Source: a virus. From it: a stretch of DNA of 31,755 nt. Positions 30,926 to 31,755 of this stretch are shown here, one piece after another. Every line of letters begins with the position of its first letter. Position 1 is the stretch's first letter. The position numbers and the translations under genes were made by a program. Under the pieces are notes generated by a model. That model was not told where the DNA came from. It saw nothing but the letters and a program-made list of their open reading frames with translations, and searched no databases. The DNA lies in IMG/VR virus record IMGVR_UViG_3300047548_000679, positions 1 through 31,755 of that record; one strand, 5' to 3'.

Positions 30926-31755
30926 TCACAGTGCAGGGCGGCCATGACAATTGGTATACCTTGCACTTTGATAATGAATCAGCAAGTGCAGGTAATTTTG
31001 AAATGTCATTTGAATCGGGTCTAGCTCGTCCCATGAGCTGGACTGATGCTGCCGATTACACTGCACAACAAATTGCAAAGAAATACGACAATCTGTACCT
31101 TGCACTTAGTGGTGGGTTAGACAGTGAGTTTGTTGCTGACGTTCTTTGGCGTAACAAAATAAAATTTACTCCAGTCATAGTTTGTTTGCCACACTCAGCT
31201 GACCACCACTATGCCATAAAGTGGTGTCGAGATCGAGGCATTGAGCCACAGGTATTTGAACTAGAATTCAACGACCGACGTTTGTACCCCGAAGCTGAAC
31301 GACTTATAAATGCTCTGGGCTTTTATAGCAATGGTTGTGTGATTACTTCTTGGATCACTAATTGGGTACAGCAACAACAAGGACACCTAATCACAGGCGA
31401 ACCCACACTGGGGCAGAGATATTACCATCGTCCCATAACAGAGTTCATGGATGTGTGGTGGGTGCAGCTAATAAGCCAATTGGTGTTTCCTGATTACGAT
31501 CACCCCGCTGGCTTTATGATTTACACACCCGAAATAATGTTGTCACAGGCCATGCACCTAGACTCTTCCATTGACGATGTTGAAAGCCGGGCTAAATTAT
31601 ATGATCTACCATACCGTGCCAAGTTGAATCCACCACTTGACATCATCACCGATAGAATCCTACACAACATAATCAATGTTGGGAAGCTACGTTGGTCCGG
31701 GCCCATGACTGAGCAAGGCGGACATGGTTGGGATCGCAAAGTCTTAATAGAAAAA
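30922..31755 (+). CDS. PP-loop ATPase, QueC- or asparagine-synthase-like (3' partial)
   Basis: The frame is open to the window end (278 codons, no stop). It contains LALSGGLDSEF, the PP-loop SGGxDS that binds ATP pyrophosphate, followed by TPVIVCLP and the Asp/His-rich SADHHYAIKW, then GFYSNGCVITSWITNW. PP-loop enzymes adenylate a carboxyl or other group. QueC does this on 7-carboxy-7-deazaguanine to give preQ0. The Cys cluster CxGxxxxCxxC typical of QueC is not in the part visible here. The alternative is an asparagine-synthase-like amidotransferase domain. The N-terminal 60 residues are not a glutaminase domain, so it is not a Gat-QueC fusion. It overlaps folE by 4 bases, favouring a role in the same pathway. 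Confidence 0.75.
   Translation, partial: MITVQGGHDNWYTLHFDNESASAGNFEMSFESGLARPMSWTDAADYTAQQIAKKYDNLYLALSGGLDSEFVADVLWRNKIKFTPVIVCLPHSADHHYAIKWCRDRGIEPQVFELEFNDRRLYPEAERLINALGFYSNGCVITSWITNWVQQQQGHLITGEPTLGQRYYHRPITEFMDVWWVQLISQLVFPDYDHPAGFMIYTPEIMLSQAMHLDSSIDDVESRAKLYDLPYRAKLNPPLDIITDRILHNIINVGKLRWSGPMTEQGGHGWDRKVLIEK

Noticed and set aside
1-31755. CRISPR array, insertion sequence or integrase.
   Set aside because: No regularly spaced direct repeats, transposase or recombinase motif was seen on either strand.

Overview
The window looks like part of the genome of a T4-like tailed phage (Caudoviricetes, myovirus type), probably from an aquatic sample. The evidence is a complete family B DNA polymerase (gp43-like), a gp45-like sliding clamp, a small DsbA-like DNA-binding protein, T4-style late promoter octamers (TATAAATA and TAAATACT variants), and tightly packed genes that often overlap by 4 bases. 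There is no integrase, insertion sequence, CRISPR array, rRNA or recognisable tRNA. The host cannot be told from this stretch, and no photosynthesis gene is present.

Left part (1-10433, + strand): the end of a ClpA-like AAA+ unfoldase, four small proteins of unknown function, an HxGH nucleotidyltransferase fusion, a GT-A glycosyltransferase, and a 1498-residue multi-domain protein (minimal nucleotidyltransferase, HELAH metalloprotease, amidoligase and C-terminal repeats). GNAT, Nudix and Cys-cluster proteins follow. Several of these begin with a short leader such as MRAREFI, resembling the capsid-targeting peptide of T4 internal proteins, so many are candidates for proteins packed in the head and injected with the DNA. 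From 10434 to 10921 there is no convincing gene but a dense series of hairpins, which I read as a structured non-coding RNA of about 380 nt.

Middle part (10922-19454): two small leader-type proteins, then a surface-sugar operon (GT-A transferase, PIG-L deacetylase, SGNH hydrolase). This meets a convergent minus-strand operon (radical SAM, GT-A transferase, second transferase-like protein). A compact divergent pair of late promoters at 16550-16577 drives the minus operon and a plus-strand late operon containing a Dps-like ferritin and Ala/Pro-rich, probably internal, virion proteins.

Right part (19455-31755, + strand): a near-consensus sigma-70 promoter embedded in a palindrome that can also hide the ribosome-binding site of the dsbA-like gene, then DNA polymerase, a methyltransferase-like protein, the sliding clamp (with its own sigma-70-type promoter), a TGT/DpdA-like transglycosylase, a protein of unknown function and a QueD-like protein. 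Next come two small unknowns, a GT-B glycosyltransferase, GalE, a short DegT-type protein, FolE and the start of a PP-loop ATPase. FolE, the QueD-like protein, the PP-loop protein and the DpdA-like protein together suggest a 7-deazaguanine DNA modification pathway placed beside the replication genes. QueE is not seen here.

At the regulatory level, five genes have a late octamer only 5-7 nt before the start codon and no Shine-Dalgarno sequence, which predicts leaderless late mRNAs. Other genes have longer leaders with clear ribosome-binding sites.
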